Part shown: positions 1 to 8,360 of the stretch, piece after piece
Numbering within the stretch: position 1 is the stretch's first letter
Layout: each line of letters begins with the position of its first letter
Assembly (NCBI GenBank): GCA_019428955.1
Contig: JAHYJF010000060.1
Location: forward strand, 1-14,960
Length of the DNA stretch: 14,960 nt
DNA from: Burkholderiaceae bacterium
GTDB lineage: Bacteria > Pseudomonadota > Gammaproteobacteria > Burkholderiales > Burkholderiaceae_E
Reading direction: 5' to 3'
Made by a program: the position numbers and the translations under genes
Notes under the pieces: model-generated
What the model was told of the DNA's origin: nothing
Seen by the model: the letters and a program-made list of their open reading frames with translations, nothing else
The model's database searches: none

Positions 1-2
1 TT

Positions 3-776
3 CTGCTGGCACTGGACATCTCGCCCCGTAGCCGCTCGGCCCTTCAGATCGCCGCGGCACTGGCGGCCGCACTCGATCTCGAGCTGGCCGGCTTGTTCGT
101 CGAGGACGCCAACCTGCTGCGGCTCGCGGGACTGCCGTTCGCGCGCGAGATCGGGCTCTTGTCCGCGCAGTCTCGTGCCATGGCCGCGCCGGAGCTCGAA
201 CGGGCCCTGCAACGCGAGGCCGCGGCAGCGCAGCACCAACTGGCCGAAGCCGCCGGGCGCCGGTGCCTGCGCTGGTCGTTCCGGGTCGCCCGCGGACAGA
301 TCGCCAGAGAACTCTTTGCCCTGGCCAGCGAACTTGACATGGTGGTGATCGGCAAGCGCGCCCGTACCGCCTTCTGGCCAATCGAAGACCGCCCCGGCGC
401 TCGGGCCGTCGCACCATTGGCCACCGGCCCGGTGATGGTGGTCTATGATGGCTCAGCCAACGCATTGCCTGCCCTGGAGCTGGCGGCACAACTGGCACGC
501 GACGGTGGGCTCGAATTGCGCGTGCTGGTGACGGCGACGAGCGCGGCCGGATTTGCCGCTGTCAGTGGTCAGGCGCGGCCACTCTTGGCCCAGGCGCTCG
601 GTCGCCAGCCTTACTCGCTGCACATGTTTTCCGGCGCCAGCCGCGAGCTGGCGATCGTTGCGCGCATGGCTGGCGCCGGGGTGCTGGTGGTCCGGGGAAA
701 TGGCGGACTGCGCCGTGGCGAGGGCTTCGCCACTTTGCTCAATGATATCGCCTGCCCGGTCGTAATGCTGGAGTGA
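3..776 (+). CDS. Tandem universal stress protein (UspA-like), 5' truncated by window edge
   Basis: The reading frame is open from base 3, so the gene starts before the window and the TTG at 93 is not its start. About 257 residues are visible, ending at TGA 774-776. Two alpha/beta halves are seen. The first opens with a strand like LLALDIS and contains GLFVEDANLLRLAGLPFAREI, a motif I associate with proteobacterial Usp-like proteins. The second starts near base 430 with VMVVYDGS and ends in CPVVML, the usual last Usp strand. Neither half shows the complete ATP-binding pattern G-2X-G-9X-G(S/T): the second has GNGG but no downstream GS/GT. A non-nucleotide-binding or degenerate Usp is therefore likely. 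The role (cytoplasmic stress or nucleotide sensing) comes from the family only. It runs in the same direction as the propionate operon, but a 184-base spacer with a small hairpin suggests a separate unit. Confidence 0.7.
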   Translation: MLALDISPRSRSALQIAAALAAALDLELAGLFVEDANLLRLAGLPFAREIGLLSAQSRAMAAPELERALQREAAAAQHQLAEAAGRRCLRWSFRVARGQIARELFALASELDMVVIGKRARTAFWPIEDRPGARAVAPLATGPVMVVYDGSANALPALELAAQLARDGGLELRVLVTATSAAGFAAVSGQARPLLAQALGRQPYSLHMFSGASRELAIVARMAGAGVLVVRGNGGLRRGEGFATLLNDIACPVVMLE

Positions 777-791
777 CGAGCGCGTGCTCGT
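776..791 (+). other. Short hairpin directly after the Usp-like gene
   Basis: ACGAGC (776-781) pairs with GCTCGT (786-791) around a GCGT loop, starting at the last base of the stop codon. No T-run follows, so it does not qualify as an intrinsic terminator on sequence alone. It could protect the 3' end of the transcript. The remaining spacer, 792-947, holds no gene and no promoter that I can match with confidence. Confidence 0.35.
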
Positions 792-947
792 AGCGATCGT
801 GCCCAACCACCTATCTGTCCACTCGGCCTTTCGGAGCAGCGGCAATGTCACTGATGGGCTTGCTCGGAATGCCTTACTGGATTAAGTCATCGTGTACCAT
901 TTGGCAGCCCGCCGTGACTGGCGCCGTATGCAATCGGTAAGGTTCTT

Positions 948-953
948 GAGGAG
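948..953 (+). promoter_or_regulatory. Ribosome binding site of the mutase gene
   Basis: GAGGAG lies 7 bases before the ATG at 961. It settles the start against the in-frame GTG at 892, which would add 23 residues and has no such site. The upstream 23 codons also read as arginine-rich sequence unlike known mutase N-termini. Confidence 0.85.
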
Positions 954-960
954 TGCTCAG

Positions 961-3126
961 ATGACCGTTTCTTCCGATCCGGAATACCAACCGGGCACGC
1001 TCGAAAAGTGGGCCGAAGCAGCGGCCAAGTCCGCGCCTGGCGGCAAGGTCGAGGCGCTCGACTGGGTGACCCCCGAGGGACTGCGGGTCAAGCCCCTCTA
1101 CACGGCGCTCGACCTGGTTGGTCTGCCCAATGCCGACACCCTGCCGGGCCTGGAGCCCTATCTGCGCGGCCCGCAGGCGACGATGTACGCAGTCCGGCCC
1201 TGGACTATCCGCCAGTACGCCGGCTTCTCGACCGCCGAGGAAAGCAACGCGTTCTATCGCCAGGCGCTCGCCGCCGGCGGTCAGGGGGTGTCGGTGGCCT
1301 TCGACCTGGCGACCCATCGCGGCTACGACAGTGACCACCCGCGGGTAACCGGTGATGTCGGCAAGGCCGGGGTGGCGATCGATTCGGTCGAGGACATGAA
1401 GATCCTGTTCGACGGCATTCCGCTCGACCGGGTCAGCGTCTCGATGACCATGAACGGCGCCGTCTTGCCGGTGCTGGCGGGTTACATCGTGGCGGCCGAG
1501 GAGCAGGGGGTGGAGCAGGCGCAACTCTCAGGGACCATCCAGAACGACATCCTCAAGGAGTTCATGGTCCGCAACACCTACATCTATCCGCCGGCGCCGT
1601 CGATGCGCATCATCGCCGACATCATCGAGTACACGGCGCAGCACATGCCGAAGTTCAATTCGATCTCGATATCCGGCTATCACATGCAAGAAGCCGGCGC
1701 GAACCAGGCGCTGGAACTGGCCTTCACGCTGGCCGACGGCAAGGAGTACGTCAAGACCGCAATTGCCCGCGGCATGGATGTCGATGAATTCGCCCCCCGC
1801 CTGAGCTTCTTCTGGGGCATCGGCATGAACTTCTATCTGGAGATCGCCAAGCTGCGCGCCGCGCGCCTGCTCTGGTGCCGGATCATGAAGGGCTTCAAGG
1901 CGCGCCGGCCCAAGAGCCTGATGCTGCGCGCCCACTGCCAGACTTCTGGGTGGAGCCTGACCGCGCAGGATCCCTACAACAACGTGATCCGCACCACGAT
2001 CGAGGCCCTGGGTGCGGTCTTCGGTGGCACCCAGAGCCTGCACACCAACAGTTTCGACGAGGCGATAGCGCTCCCCACCGAGTTCAGCTCGCGGATTGCC
2101 CGCAATACCCAGCTGATCATCCAGGAAGAGACTCACATCCCCAATGTGATCGACCCCTGGGCGGGCAGTTACATGATGGAGAAGCTGACCCAGGACATGG
2201 CCGACGCCGCCTGGGCGATCATCGCGGAAGTCGAGGCGATGGGCGGCATGACCAAGGCGGTCGATTCGGGCTGGGCCAAGCTCAAGATCGAGGCCAGCTC
2301 CGCCGAGAAGCAGGCGCGGATCGATTCGGGCCGCGACACCATCGTCGGGGTCAACAAGTACCGCCTGGCACAGGAAGATGCGATCGAGAGCCGCGAGATC
2401 GACAATGTGCAGGTGCGCGAGAGCCAGATCGAGCGCCTCGCGCGAGTGCGCGCCACGCGCGACAATGCCGGCGTGACCGCGGCGTTGCAGGCTTTGCAGG
2501 CCAGCGCGGAGAACGGGGCCGGCAATCTGCTCGATCTGAGCGTCAAGGCGATCCGCTTGCGCGCGACGGTGGGCGAGGTCAGCGCGGCTCTCGAACGGGC
2601 CTGGGGGCGCCATCGCGCCGACACCCACAAGGTGACCGGAGTGTATGCCGCCGCTTATGAATCTGGTGAAGGATGGAGCGCCGTGAAGGAAGAGATCGAG
2701 GCTTTCGCCAAGGCGCACGGCCGACGCCCGCGGGTGATGGTCGCCAAGCTGGGCCAGGACGGCCATGACCGCGGCGCCAAAGTCGTGGCTACCGCGTTTG
2801 CCGACCTTGGCTTTGATGTCGACATCGGGCCGCTGTTCCAGACTCCGGCCGAGTGTGCGCGCCAGGCGATCGAAAATGATGTGCACGCGCTCGGGGTGTC
2901 GACCCTGGCCGCCGGCCACAAGACGCTGGTGCCGGAGGTCATCGAAGAATTGCGCAAGCAAGGCGGCGAGGACATCGTGGTATTCGTCGGTGGCGTCGTG
3001 CCCCGGCCCGACTACGACGCCCTGATGCGCGCCGGGGTAAAGGGCATCTATGGGCCGGGGACGCCGATCACCGAATCGGCCCGCGACGTGCTGGCACAAA
3101 TCCAGAAGCAGCTCTCCGGGGCCTGA
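961..3126 (+). CDS. scpA: Methylmalonyl-CoA mutase, single-chain catalytic form
   Basis: It interconverts (R)-methylmalonyl-CoA and succinyl-CoA with adenosylcobalamin, in the cytoplasm. The protein is 721 residues, close to E. coli Sbm/ScpA (714). The N-terminal TIM barrel carries TIRQYAGFST, with Y86 matching substrate-binding Y89 of the Propionibacterium enzyme. R204 (in FMVRNTYIYPP) and H241 (in ISGYHMQEAGA) match its R207 and H244. The C-terminal cobalamin domain has GQDGHDRGAK, with D600-x-H602-x-x-G605 as the base-off/His-on site and H602 as the cobalt ligand. All key residues are present, so the enzyme should be active. The Tyr at position 86 supports mutase rather than isobutyryl-CoA or ethylmalonyl-CoA mutase activity. 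It is the first gene of a five-gene operon, with meaB 14 bases downstream. Cobalamin adenosylation genes are not in the window. Confidence 0.97.
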   Translation: MTVSSDPEYQPGTLEKWAEAAAKSAPGGKVEALDWVTPEGLRVKPLYTALDLVGLPNADTLPGLEPYLRGPQATMYAVRPWTIRQYAGFSTAEESNAFYRQALAAGGQGVSVAFDLATHRGYDSDHPRVTGDVGKAGVAIDSVEDMKILFDGIPLDRVSVSMTMNGAVLPVLAGYIVAAEEQGVEQAQLSGTIQNDILKEFMVRNTYIYPPAPSMRIIADIIEYTAQHMPKFNSISISGYHMQEAGANQALELAFTLADGKEYVKTAIARGMDVDEFAPRLSFFWGIGMNFYLEIAKLRAARLLWCRIMKGFKARRPKSLMLRAHCQTSGWSLTAQDPYNNVIRTTIEALGAVFGGTQSLHTNSFDEAIALPTEFSSRIARNTQLIIQEETHIPNVIDPWAGSYMMEKLTQDMADAAWAIIAEVEAMGGMTKAVDSGWAKLKIEASSAEKQARIDSGRDTIVGVNKYRLAQEDAIESREIDNVQVRESQIERLARVRATRDNAGVTAALQALQASAENGAGNLLDLSVKAIRLRATVGEVSAALERAWGRHRADTHKVTGVYAAAYESGEGWSAVKEEIEAFAKAHGRRPRVMVAKLGQDGHDRGAKVVATAFADLGFDVDIGPLFQTPAECARQAIENDVHALGVSTLAAGHKTLVPEVIEELRKQGGEDIVVFVGGVVPRPDYDALMRAGVKGIYGPGTPITESARDVLAQIQKQLSGA

Positions 3127-3140
3127 GCGCCACGCTGCCG

Positions 3141-4160
3141 ATGAGCGCGCTGACCGCAGAAGATAGTGCCTTGCTCGCAGCCCTCTTGGGGCCGGCGGGG
3201 GCGCAGCAACGGCGCGCCCTGGCGAAGATGATCACGTTGCTCGAGTCGCGGCTGGAAACTCATCGCGCCCGTGCCGACGAGTTGCTCAACGCCTTGCTGC
3301 CGGCGAGCGGGCGGGCCCTGCGGCTCGGAATCTCGGGCGTACCCGGCGTGGGCAAATCGACTTTCATCGAGGCGCTGGGGCTCTACCTGGTGGGCCAGGA
3401 TCATCGGGTCGCGGTGCTGGCGGTCGACCCCTCGTCGAGCGTCAGCGGCGGCTCGATCCTGGGCGACAAGACCCGCATGGAACGGCTCTCGGTTCACGAC
3501 GCAGCATTCATCCGCCCGAGCCCGGCTTCCGGCACGCTGGGCGGGGTTGCCGAGATGACCCGCGAGACCATCAGGGTCTGCGAGGCGGCCGGATACGACA
3601 TCGTGATCGTCGAAACGGTCGGTGTCGGCCAGTCGGAGATCGCGGTCGCGGGGATGACCGACATGTTCCTGCTGATGCACCTGCCCAACGCCGGGGACGA
3701 TCTGCAGGCGATCAAGAAGGGAGTGATGGAACTTGCCGACCTGGTCCTGGTCAACAAGACCGACCTGGACCGGATCGCTGCCCAGCGGGCCCATGACGAG
3801 ATCGCGGGCGCCCTGCGGATATTCGGCCGCCACCGGGCTCCTGCGGCGCATGACGGCAAGGGCACCGAATGGCAGCCCGAGGTGCTGTTGGTCAGCGCGC
3901 TCGATGGACAGGGGCTGGAAGAGTCCTGGACTGCGGTGACCCGTTTCCAGGTGGCACAGGAAGCCAGCGGCAGGCTGGCGGCGCGCCGTCATGAGCAGGA
4001 TCACGCCTGGATGTGGGAACGGATCGAGTCGGGACTGAAGGCCCGTTTTCGCGATCATCCGCGGGTTCGGGCAGCCCTGTCGGGGCTCAGCGCCGAGGTT
4101 CGCGCCGGCAGCCTGGCGCCGTCGGTGGCCGCGCGACGCCTGCTGGAGCTGATGAACTGA
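3141..4160 (+). CDS. meaB: MeaB/ArgK-type GTPase, chaperone of methylmalonyl-CoA mutase
   Basis: This G3E-family P-loop GTPase gates adenosylcobalamin loading onto the mutase and protects it from, or rescues it after, inactivation. It is 339 residues (E. coli ArgK/YgfD is 331). The Walker A motif is GVPGVGKST at 66-74, followed by VDPSSS at 95-100. The switch region ETVGVGQSE is at 158-166 and the guanine-specificity motif NKTD at 205-208. An alpha-helical C-terminal dimerisation arm closes the protein. It sits directly behind the mutase gene with a 14-base gap, the classic arrangement. No purine-rich ribosome site precedes the ATG at 3141, so translation may depend on ribosomes finishing the mutase. 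The old 'arginine/ornithine transport kinase' name for this family is misleading. Confidence 0.95.
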   Translation: MSALTAEDSALLAALLGPAGAQQRRALAKMITLLESRLETHRARADELLNALLPASGRALRLGISGVPGVGKSTFIEALGLYLVGQDHRVAVLAVDPSSSVSGGSILGDKTRMERLSVHDAAFIRPSPASGTLGGVAEMTRETIRVCEAAGYDIVIVETVGVGQSEIAVAGMTDMFLLMHLPNAGDDLQAIKKGVMELADLVLVNKTDLDRIAAQRAHDEIAGALRIFGRHRAPAAHDGKGTEWQPEVLLVSALDGQGLEESWTAVTRFQVAQEASGRLAARRHEQDHAWMWERIESGLKARFRDHPRVRAALSGLSAEVRAGSLAPSVAARRLLELMN

Positions 4161-4167
4161 AGATATC

Positions 4168-4182
4168 GCCGCCGTGGGCGGC
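4168..4182 (+). other. GC hairpin in the meaB-pccB spacer
   Basis: GCCGCC (4168-4173) and GGCGGC (4177-4182) form a perfect six-pair stem with a GTG triloop, in the 55-base gap between meaB and pccB. No T-run follows, so full termination is unlikely. A stabilising or processing hairpin that sets different mRNA levels for the two halves of the operon is possible but unproven. Confidence 0.4.
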
Positions 4183-4202
4183 CGGCAATTAGAAGATCAA
4201 CC

Positions 4203-4207
4203 AGGAG
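4203..4207 (+). promoter_or_regulatory. Ribosome binding site that sets the pccB start
   Basis: AGGAG is 8 bases upstream of the GTG at 4216. This favours GTG 4216 over the in-frame GTG 4174, which lies in the loop of the hairpin and has no ribosome site. The resulting 510-residue protein matches the usual PccB length. Confidence 0.8.
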
Positions 4208-4215
4208 ACTGCGTC

Positions 4216-5748
4216 GTGCACGACATTATCGAAGAGCTCGAACGAAAACGGGCGTTGGCCCGCCTGGGCGGGGGGGCCAAGCGCATCGAGGCGCAACACG
4301 CGAAGGGCAAGCTGAGTGCGCGCGAGCGCATCCTGCTGCTGCTCGACGAAGGCACGTTCGAGGAGTGGGATATGTTCGTCGAGCACCGCTGCAACGACTT
4401 CGGCATGGCGGACAACAAGATACCCGGTGACGGGGTGGTTACCGGCTACGGCATGATCAATGGCCGGCTGGTGTTCGTATTCAGCCAGGACTTCACGGTG
4501 TTTGGCGGCGCCCTGTCGGAAGCCCACGCGGAGAAGATCTGCAAGATCATGGACCAGGCGATGAAGGTCGGCGCCCCGGTCATCGGGATCAATGACTCGG
4601 GCGGTGCGCGAATCCAGGAAGGGGTGGCATCGCTCGGCGGTTATGCCGAGGTGTTCCAGCGCAACGTCATGGCATCGGGCGTGATCCCGCAGATCAGCCT
4701 GATCATGGGACCGTGCGCCGGCGGGGCGGTCTATTCGCCGGCGATGACCGATTTCATCTTCATGGTCAAAGACAGCTCGTACATGTTCGTGACCGGGCCG
4801 GAGGTGGTCAAGACCGTCACTCACGAGGAAGTGAGCGCCGAAGGGCTGGGCGGTGCGGTGACCCACACCACCAAGTCGGGCGTCGCCGACATGGCATTCG
4901 AGAACGATGTCGAGGCGCTGATGCTGTTGCGCCGGTTCTTCAACTACCTGCCGCTGTCCAACCGGGAAAAGGCGCCGTTTCGGGAAAGCGATGATCCCAG
5001 CGATCGGCTCGACATGTCGCTCGACACGCTGGTGCCCGACAATCCCAACAAGTCCTACGATATTAAGGAGCTGATCCTCAAGGTCGTCGACGACGGCGAC
5101 TTCTTCGAACTGCAGCCCGACTACGCCAAGAACATCGTCATCGGCTTTGCCCGCCTCGGCGGCCAAAGCGTGGGCATCGTGGCCAATAACCCGATGGTGC
5201 TGGCCGGGTGCCTCGATATCCGCAGCAGCATCAAGGCCGCACGGTTCGTGCGCTTCTGCGACGCCTTCAACATTCCGGTGCTGACCTTTGTCGACGTGCC
5301 CGGGTTCATGCCCGGCACTTCGCAGGAATACGGCGGGATCATCAAGCATGGCGCCAAACTGCTCTATGCCTTCGCCGAGTGCACGGTGCCCAAGGTCACG
5401 GTGATCACCCGCAAGGCCTATGGTGGCGCCTACGACGTGATGTCTTCCAAGCACCTGCGCGGCGATGTCAACTTCGCCTGGCCCAGCGCCGAGATTGCGG
5501 TGATGGGCGCCAAGGGCGCGGTCGAAATCATCTTCCGCGGAGACAAAAACGACTCCGATAAACTGGCGGCACGGGAGGCCGAATACAAGGCCCGCTTTGC
5601 CAATCCGTTCGTGGCCGGCAGCCGCGGCTACATCGACGACGTGATCCAGCCCCATGAGACCCGCAAGCGCATCTGCCGCTCGCTGACCATGTTGAGCGAA
5701 AAGAAGGTCGACAATCCGTGGCGCAAGCACGGCAACATTCCGCTCTAG
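4216..5748 (+). CDS. pccB: Propionyl-CoA carboxylase beta (carboxyltransferase) subunit
   Basis: It transfers the carboxyl group from carboxybiotin on the alpha subunit to propionyl-CoA, giving (S)-methylmalonyl-CoA. It is 510 residues with two crotonase-like halves. The first CoA/oxyanion-hole motif is GPCAGGAVYSPA (G165-A171 core). The second is KAYGGAYDVM, whose D407 aligns with D422 of Streptomyces PccB, the residue that sets preference for propionyl- over acetyl- or butyryl-CoA. Other family hallmarks are NDSGGARIQEG and DVPGFMPGTSQEYGGII. The start is GTG with a good AGGAG site. It lies between meaB and pccA, which fixes its role in propionate breakdown. An acetyl-CoA carboxylase beta function is less likely given Asp407 and the operon. 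PccB normally works as an alpha6-beta6 complex. Confidence 0.95.
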   Translation: MHDIIEELERKRALARLGGGAKRIEAQHAKGKLSARERILLLLDEGTFEEWDMFVEHRCNDFGMADNKIPGDGVVTGYGMINGRLVFVFSQDFTVFGGALSEAHAEKICKIMDQAMKVGAPVIGINDSGGARIQEGVASLGGYAEVFQRNVMASGVIPQISLIMGPCAGGAVYSPAMTDFIFMVKDSSYMFVTGPEVVKTVTHEEVSAEGLGGAVTHTTKSGVADMAFENDVEALMLLRRFFNYLPLSNREKAPFRESDDPSDRLDMSLDTLVPDNPNKSYDIKELILKVVDDGDFFELQPDYAKNIVIGFARLGGQSVGIVANNPMVLAGCLDIRSSIKAARFVRFCDAFNIPVLTFVDVPGFMPGTSQEYGGIIKHGAKLLYAFAECTVPKVTVITRKAYGGAYDVMSSKHLRGDVNFAWPSAEIAVMGAKGAVEIIFRGDKNDSDKLAAREAEYKARFANPFVAGSRGYIDDVIQPHETRKRICRSLTMLSEKKVDNPWRKHGNIPL

Positions 5749-5767
5749 GGCCTCGGGGAAACAGACC

Positions 5768-7840
5768 ATGTTCGAAAAGATTCTGATCGCCAATCGGGGA
5801 GAAATCGCCTGTCGCGTGATCCTGACCGCGCGTCGCATGGGTATCGCCACCGTTGCCGTCTATTCGGAAGCCGATCGCGACGCCCGCCACGTGGAACTTG
5901 CCGACGAGGCGGTATGCATCGGGCCGGCGCCGAGCCGCGAGTCCTACCTGGTGATGGATAAGATCATCGCCGCCTGCCGCCAGACCGGGGCGCAGGCCGT
6001 TCATCCCGGTTACGGCTTCCTGTCCGAGAACGAAGGATTCGCCCGCAAGCTCGAGGAGCAAGGCATCGTCTTCATCGGCCCCAAGCACCATTCGATTGGC
6101 GCCATGGGCGACAAGATTGCGTCCAAGAAGCTGGCGATGGAGGCCAACGTCAGCACGATCCCGGGCTGGCCGGATGCCATCGAGACCCCCGAACGGGCGG
6201 TCGAAATTGCCCGCGACATCGGCTACCCGGTGATGATCAAGGCCAGCGCCGGCGGGGGCGGCAAGGGCCTGCGGGTGGCCTGGAACGACAAAGAGGCCCT
6301 GGAGGGCTTCAGTTCGTGCCGCAACGAGGCCCGCAACAGCTTCGGCGACGACCGGGTCTTCGTCGAGAAGTTCGTCGAGGAACCGCGGCACATCGAGATC
6401 CAGGTGCTGGGCGATGCCCACGGCAACTGCGTCTACCTGTGGGAACGCGAATGCTCGATCCAGCGACGCCACCAGAAGGTGATCGAGGAAGCACCCAGTT
6501 CCTTCATCAGTGAGGAGACCCGCCGCGCCATGGGCGCCCAGGCGGTGGCGCTGGCCAAGGCGGTCCAGTACCAAAGTGCCGGTACGGTTGAATTCGTGGT
6601 CGGCAAGGACCAGAGCTTCTACTTCCTCGAGATGAACACGCGGCTCCAGGTGGAGCATCCGGTGACCGAATGCATCACCGGAGTCGACCTGGTGGAGTTG
6701 ATGATTCGGGTCGCAGCCGGCGAGCGGCTGCCGTTCACCCAGGATCAGGTGGTGCGCAGCGGCTGGGCGATGGAATGCCGGATCAATGCCGAGGATCCGT
6801 TCCGCAACTTTCTGCCTTCGGTGGGAAGGCTGGTCAGGTACGAGCCGCCAGCACAGACGCTGGCAGCGGCTCAGCCCATGCCTCCCCTTGGTCCCGACGG
6901 CCAGCCGGTCGGTGGCGTGCGGGTCGACACCGGGGTGTACGAGGGCGGCGAGATCCCGATGTACTACGACTCGATGATCGCCAAGCTGATAGTGCACGGG
7001 CGCGACCGCAAGGACGCGATCATGCGCTTGCGCGAGGCGCTCAACGCCTTCGTGATCCGCGGCATCAGCAGCAACATTCCGTTCCAGTCGGCGTTGCTGG
7101 CCCATCCCGAATTCGTGGCCGGCAACTTCAATACCGGCTTCATCCCTGAACATTATCCAAGTGGCTTCAAGTCCGAGGACGTGCCGCACGATGACCCGCT
7201 GTTCCTGGTAGCGCTGGCGGCCTTCATAAGGCGCAAGATTCGCGAGCGCGCCAAGGGCATCAGTGGCCAGATGGCTGGCCACGAGGTCAGGCTGGAGAGT
7301 TTCTACGTGGTGCTGGCGATGCAGGCCGACGGCGATCACCGGCGCTATCCGGTCCGGATCAGTGATTTTGCGAGCGCCGAAGGGCGCGCGACCGTGACGG
7401 TCGAGAACCAAGCCTATCGTATCGAATGCCGTTTCCGGTTGAACGACGTTCGGATAACCGGAACCTGCAACGGCACGCCGTTCGTGGCCCAGGCGGAACG
7501 CGGCACGGCCAAGAGCGCGCTGATTTACCGCGTGATGCACAACGGCACCCAGATCGATGCCATGGTGCTTTCGGAGCGAGCCGCCGAACTGCACCGCCTG
7601 ATGCAGTTCAAGGCCCCTGCCGACACCGGCAAGCTGTTGCTCTCGCCGATGCCGGGGCTGCTCGCCGAGGTCGCCGTGGAAGCGGGGCAGGTGGTCCGGG
7701 CCGGCGACCGGCTGGCGGTTATCGAGGCGATGAAGATGGAAAACATCCTTACCGCTACCCAGGACGGGAAGGTCGCCGAGGTTCTCGCCAAGAGCGGCGA
7801 GAGCCTGAGCGTCGACCAGCCCATCATGCGCTTCGTCTGA
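5768..7840 (+). CDS. pccA: Propionyl-CoA carboxylase alpha subunit (biotin carboxylase plus biotin carrier)
   Basis: It carboxylates its own biotin with ATP and bicarbonate and hands the carboxyl to PccB. It is 690 residues. The biotin carboxylase part spans about 1-465 and keeps E. coli AccC numbering for the catalytic set: the glycine-rich lid KASAGGGGKG at 158-167, E288, N290, R292 and E296 in EMNTRLQVEH, and R338 in ECRINAED. A proline/glycine-rich insert of about 25 residues near 358-382 precedes GGVRVDTGVYEGGEIP. Residues about 490-600 fit the PCC biotin-transfer (BT) domain that docks the beta subunit. The C-terminal biotinyl domain has EAMKMEN, with K656 the biotinylated lysine. The start ATG at 5768 has GGGGA 8 bases upstream and lies 19 bases after pccB. 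The BT segment and the neighbours argue for PCC rather than acetyl-CoA carboxylase. Confidence 0.96.
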   Translation: MFEKILIANRGEIACRVILTARRMGIATVAVYSEADRDARHVELADEAVCIGPAPSRESYLVMDKIIAACRQTGAQAVHPGYGFLSENEGFARKLEEQGIVFIGPKHHSIGAMGDKIASKKLAMEANVSTIPGWPDAIETPERAVEIARDIGYPVMIKASAGGGGKGLRVAWNDKEALEGFSSCRNEARNSFGDDRVFVEKFVEEPRHIEIQVLGDAHGNCVYLWERECSIQRRHQKVIEEAPSSFISEETRRAMGAQAVALAKAVQYQSAGTVEFVVGKDQSFYFLEMNTRLQVEHPVTECITGVDLVELMIRVAAGERLPFTQDQVVRSGWAMECRINAEDPFRNFLPSVGRLVRYEPPAQTLAAAQPMPPLGPDGQPVGGVRVDTGVYEGGEIPMYYDSMIAKLIVHGRDRKDAIMRLREALNAFVIRGISSNIPFQSALLAHPEFVAGNFNTGFIPEHYPSGFKSEDVPHDDPLFLVALAAFIRRKIRERAKGISGQMAGHEVRLESFYVVLAMQADGDHRRYPVRISDFASAEGRATVTVENQAYRIECRFRLNDVRITGTCNGTPFVAQAERGTAKSALIYRVMHNGTQIDAMVLSERAAELHRLMQFKAPADTGKLLLSPMPGLLAEVAVEAGQVVRAGDRLAVIEAMKMENILTATQDGKVAEVLAKSGESLSVDQPIMRFV

Positions 7841-7850
7841 GGGGCAGGAA

Positions 7851-8360
7851 ATGAGTGAGCCCAGCGGCAAGGCCACCGATGGTTCGCCCGCCACCAGGAG
7901 TGGTCGGGGATTCCGGATTCTCGGTATTCAGCAGGTCGCCATCGGCGGCATCGACAAGACTCGCCTGGGCGCCCTTTGGGTCGACGTCCTGGGGCTGAAG
8001 ATCAAGAGCAGTTTCGTGTCCGAGCGCGAGAACGTCGATGAGGACATCGCCGCGCTCGGCAGCGGGGAACACGAGGTCGAGATCGACCTGATGCAACCAC
8101 TGGACCCGGAGCGCAAGCCGGCGGTTCACCTGCCGCCGCTGAACCACATCGGGCTGTGGGTCGACGACCTGCGCGCGGCGGTGGCGTGGATGAGCGCGAA
8201 CGGCGTGCGCCTTGCGCCCGGCGGCATCCGCCCGGGCGCTTCCGGCCACGACATCTGCTTCATCCACCCGCGCGGCAACGACCAGTTTCCGGTCAGCGGC
8301 GAGGGGGTTCTGATCGAGCTGGTGCAGGCGCCGCCGGCGGTGATCGCAGCGCTGGGCTGA
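7851..8360 (+). CDS. mce: Methylmalonyl-CoA epimerase-like VOC protein
   Basis: It is expected to convert (S)- to (R)-methylmalonyl-CoA, linking PccAB to the mutase. It is 169 residues, with two beta-alpha-beta-beta-beta VOC modules after a roughly 20-residue polar leader. The second module is typical: NHIGLWVDDL with metal ligand H99, then GVRLAPGGIRPGASG, and GVLIELVQ with ligand E156. E77 in VEIDL sits where Q65 of the Propionibacterium enzyme is. The first module reads GIQQVAIGG, so Q28 occupies the position of the first metal ligand, normally His (IDHIGIAV). Variant metal binding or a divergent subfamily is likely. It begins 10 bases after pccA and is the last gene before a terminator. 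Automated pipelines may call it lactoylglutathione lyase; the operon context makes epimerase much more plausible. Confidence 0.82.
   Translation: MSEPSGKATDGSPATRSGRGFRILGIQQVAIGGIDKTRLGALWVDVLGLKIKSSFVSERENVDEDIAALGSGEHEVEIDLMQPLDPERKPAVHLPPLNHIGLWVDDLRAAVAWMSANGVRLAPGGIRPGASGHDICFIHPRGNDQFPVSGEGVLIELVQAPPAVIAALG

Noticed and set aside
860..900. Possible sigma-70 promoter (TTGCTC with TTAAGT, or TACCAT alone) before the mutase
   Set aside because: Each pairing matches only about half of consensus or has wrong spacing, so I do not call a promoter.
892..960. Upstream GTG start extending the mutase by 23 residues
   Set aside because: ATG 961 has GAGGAG at proper spacing, and the added residues do not look like a mutase N-terminus.
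1528..3099. A 523-codon minus-strand open frame opposite the mutase
   Set aside because: It is a GC-bias shadow of the mutase gene, with no ribosome site or recognisable domain. The same applies to the long minus-strand frames at 4189-5850, 3048-4058 and 8828-10033.
3141..4160. Arginine/ornithine transport kinase (legacy ArgK name)
   Set aside because: Placement next to the mutase and the G3E GTPase motifs identify a MeaB-type chaperone.
5528..7894. A 788-codon open frame on the minus strand opposite pccA and the end of pccB
   Set aside because: It is opposite two genes with fully recognisable domains. Its sequence is rich in His, Arg, Asp and Leu, as expected from reading GC-rich codons backwards, and it shows no family motif.
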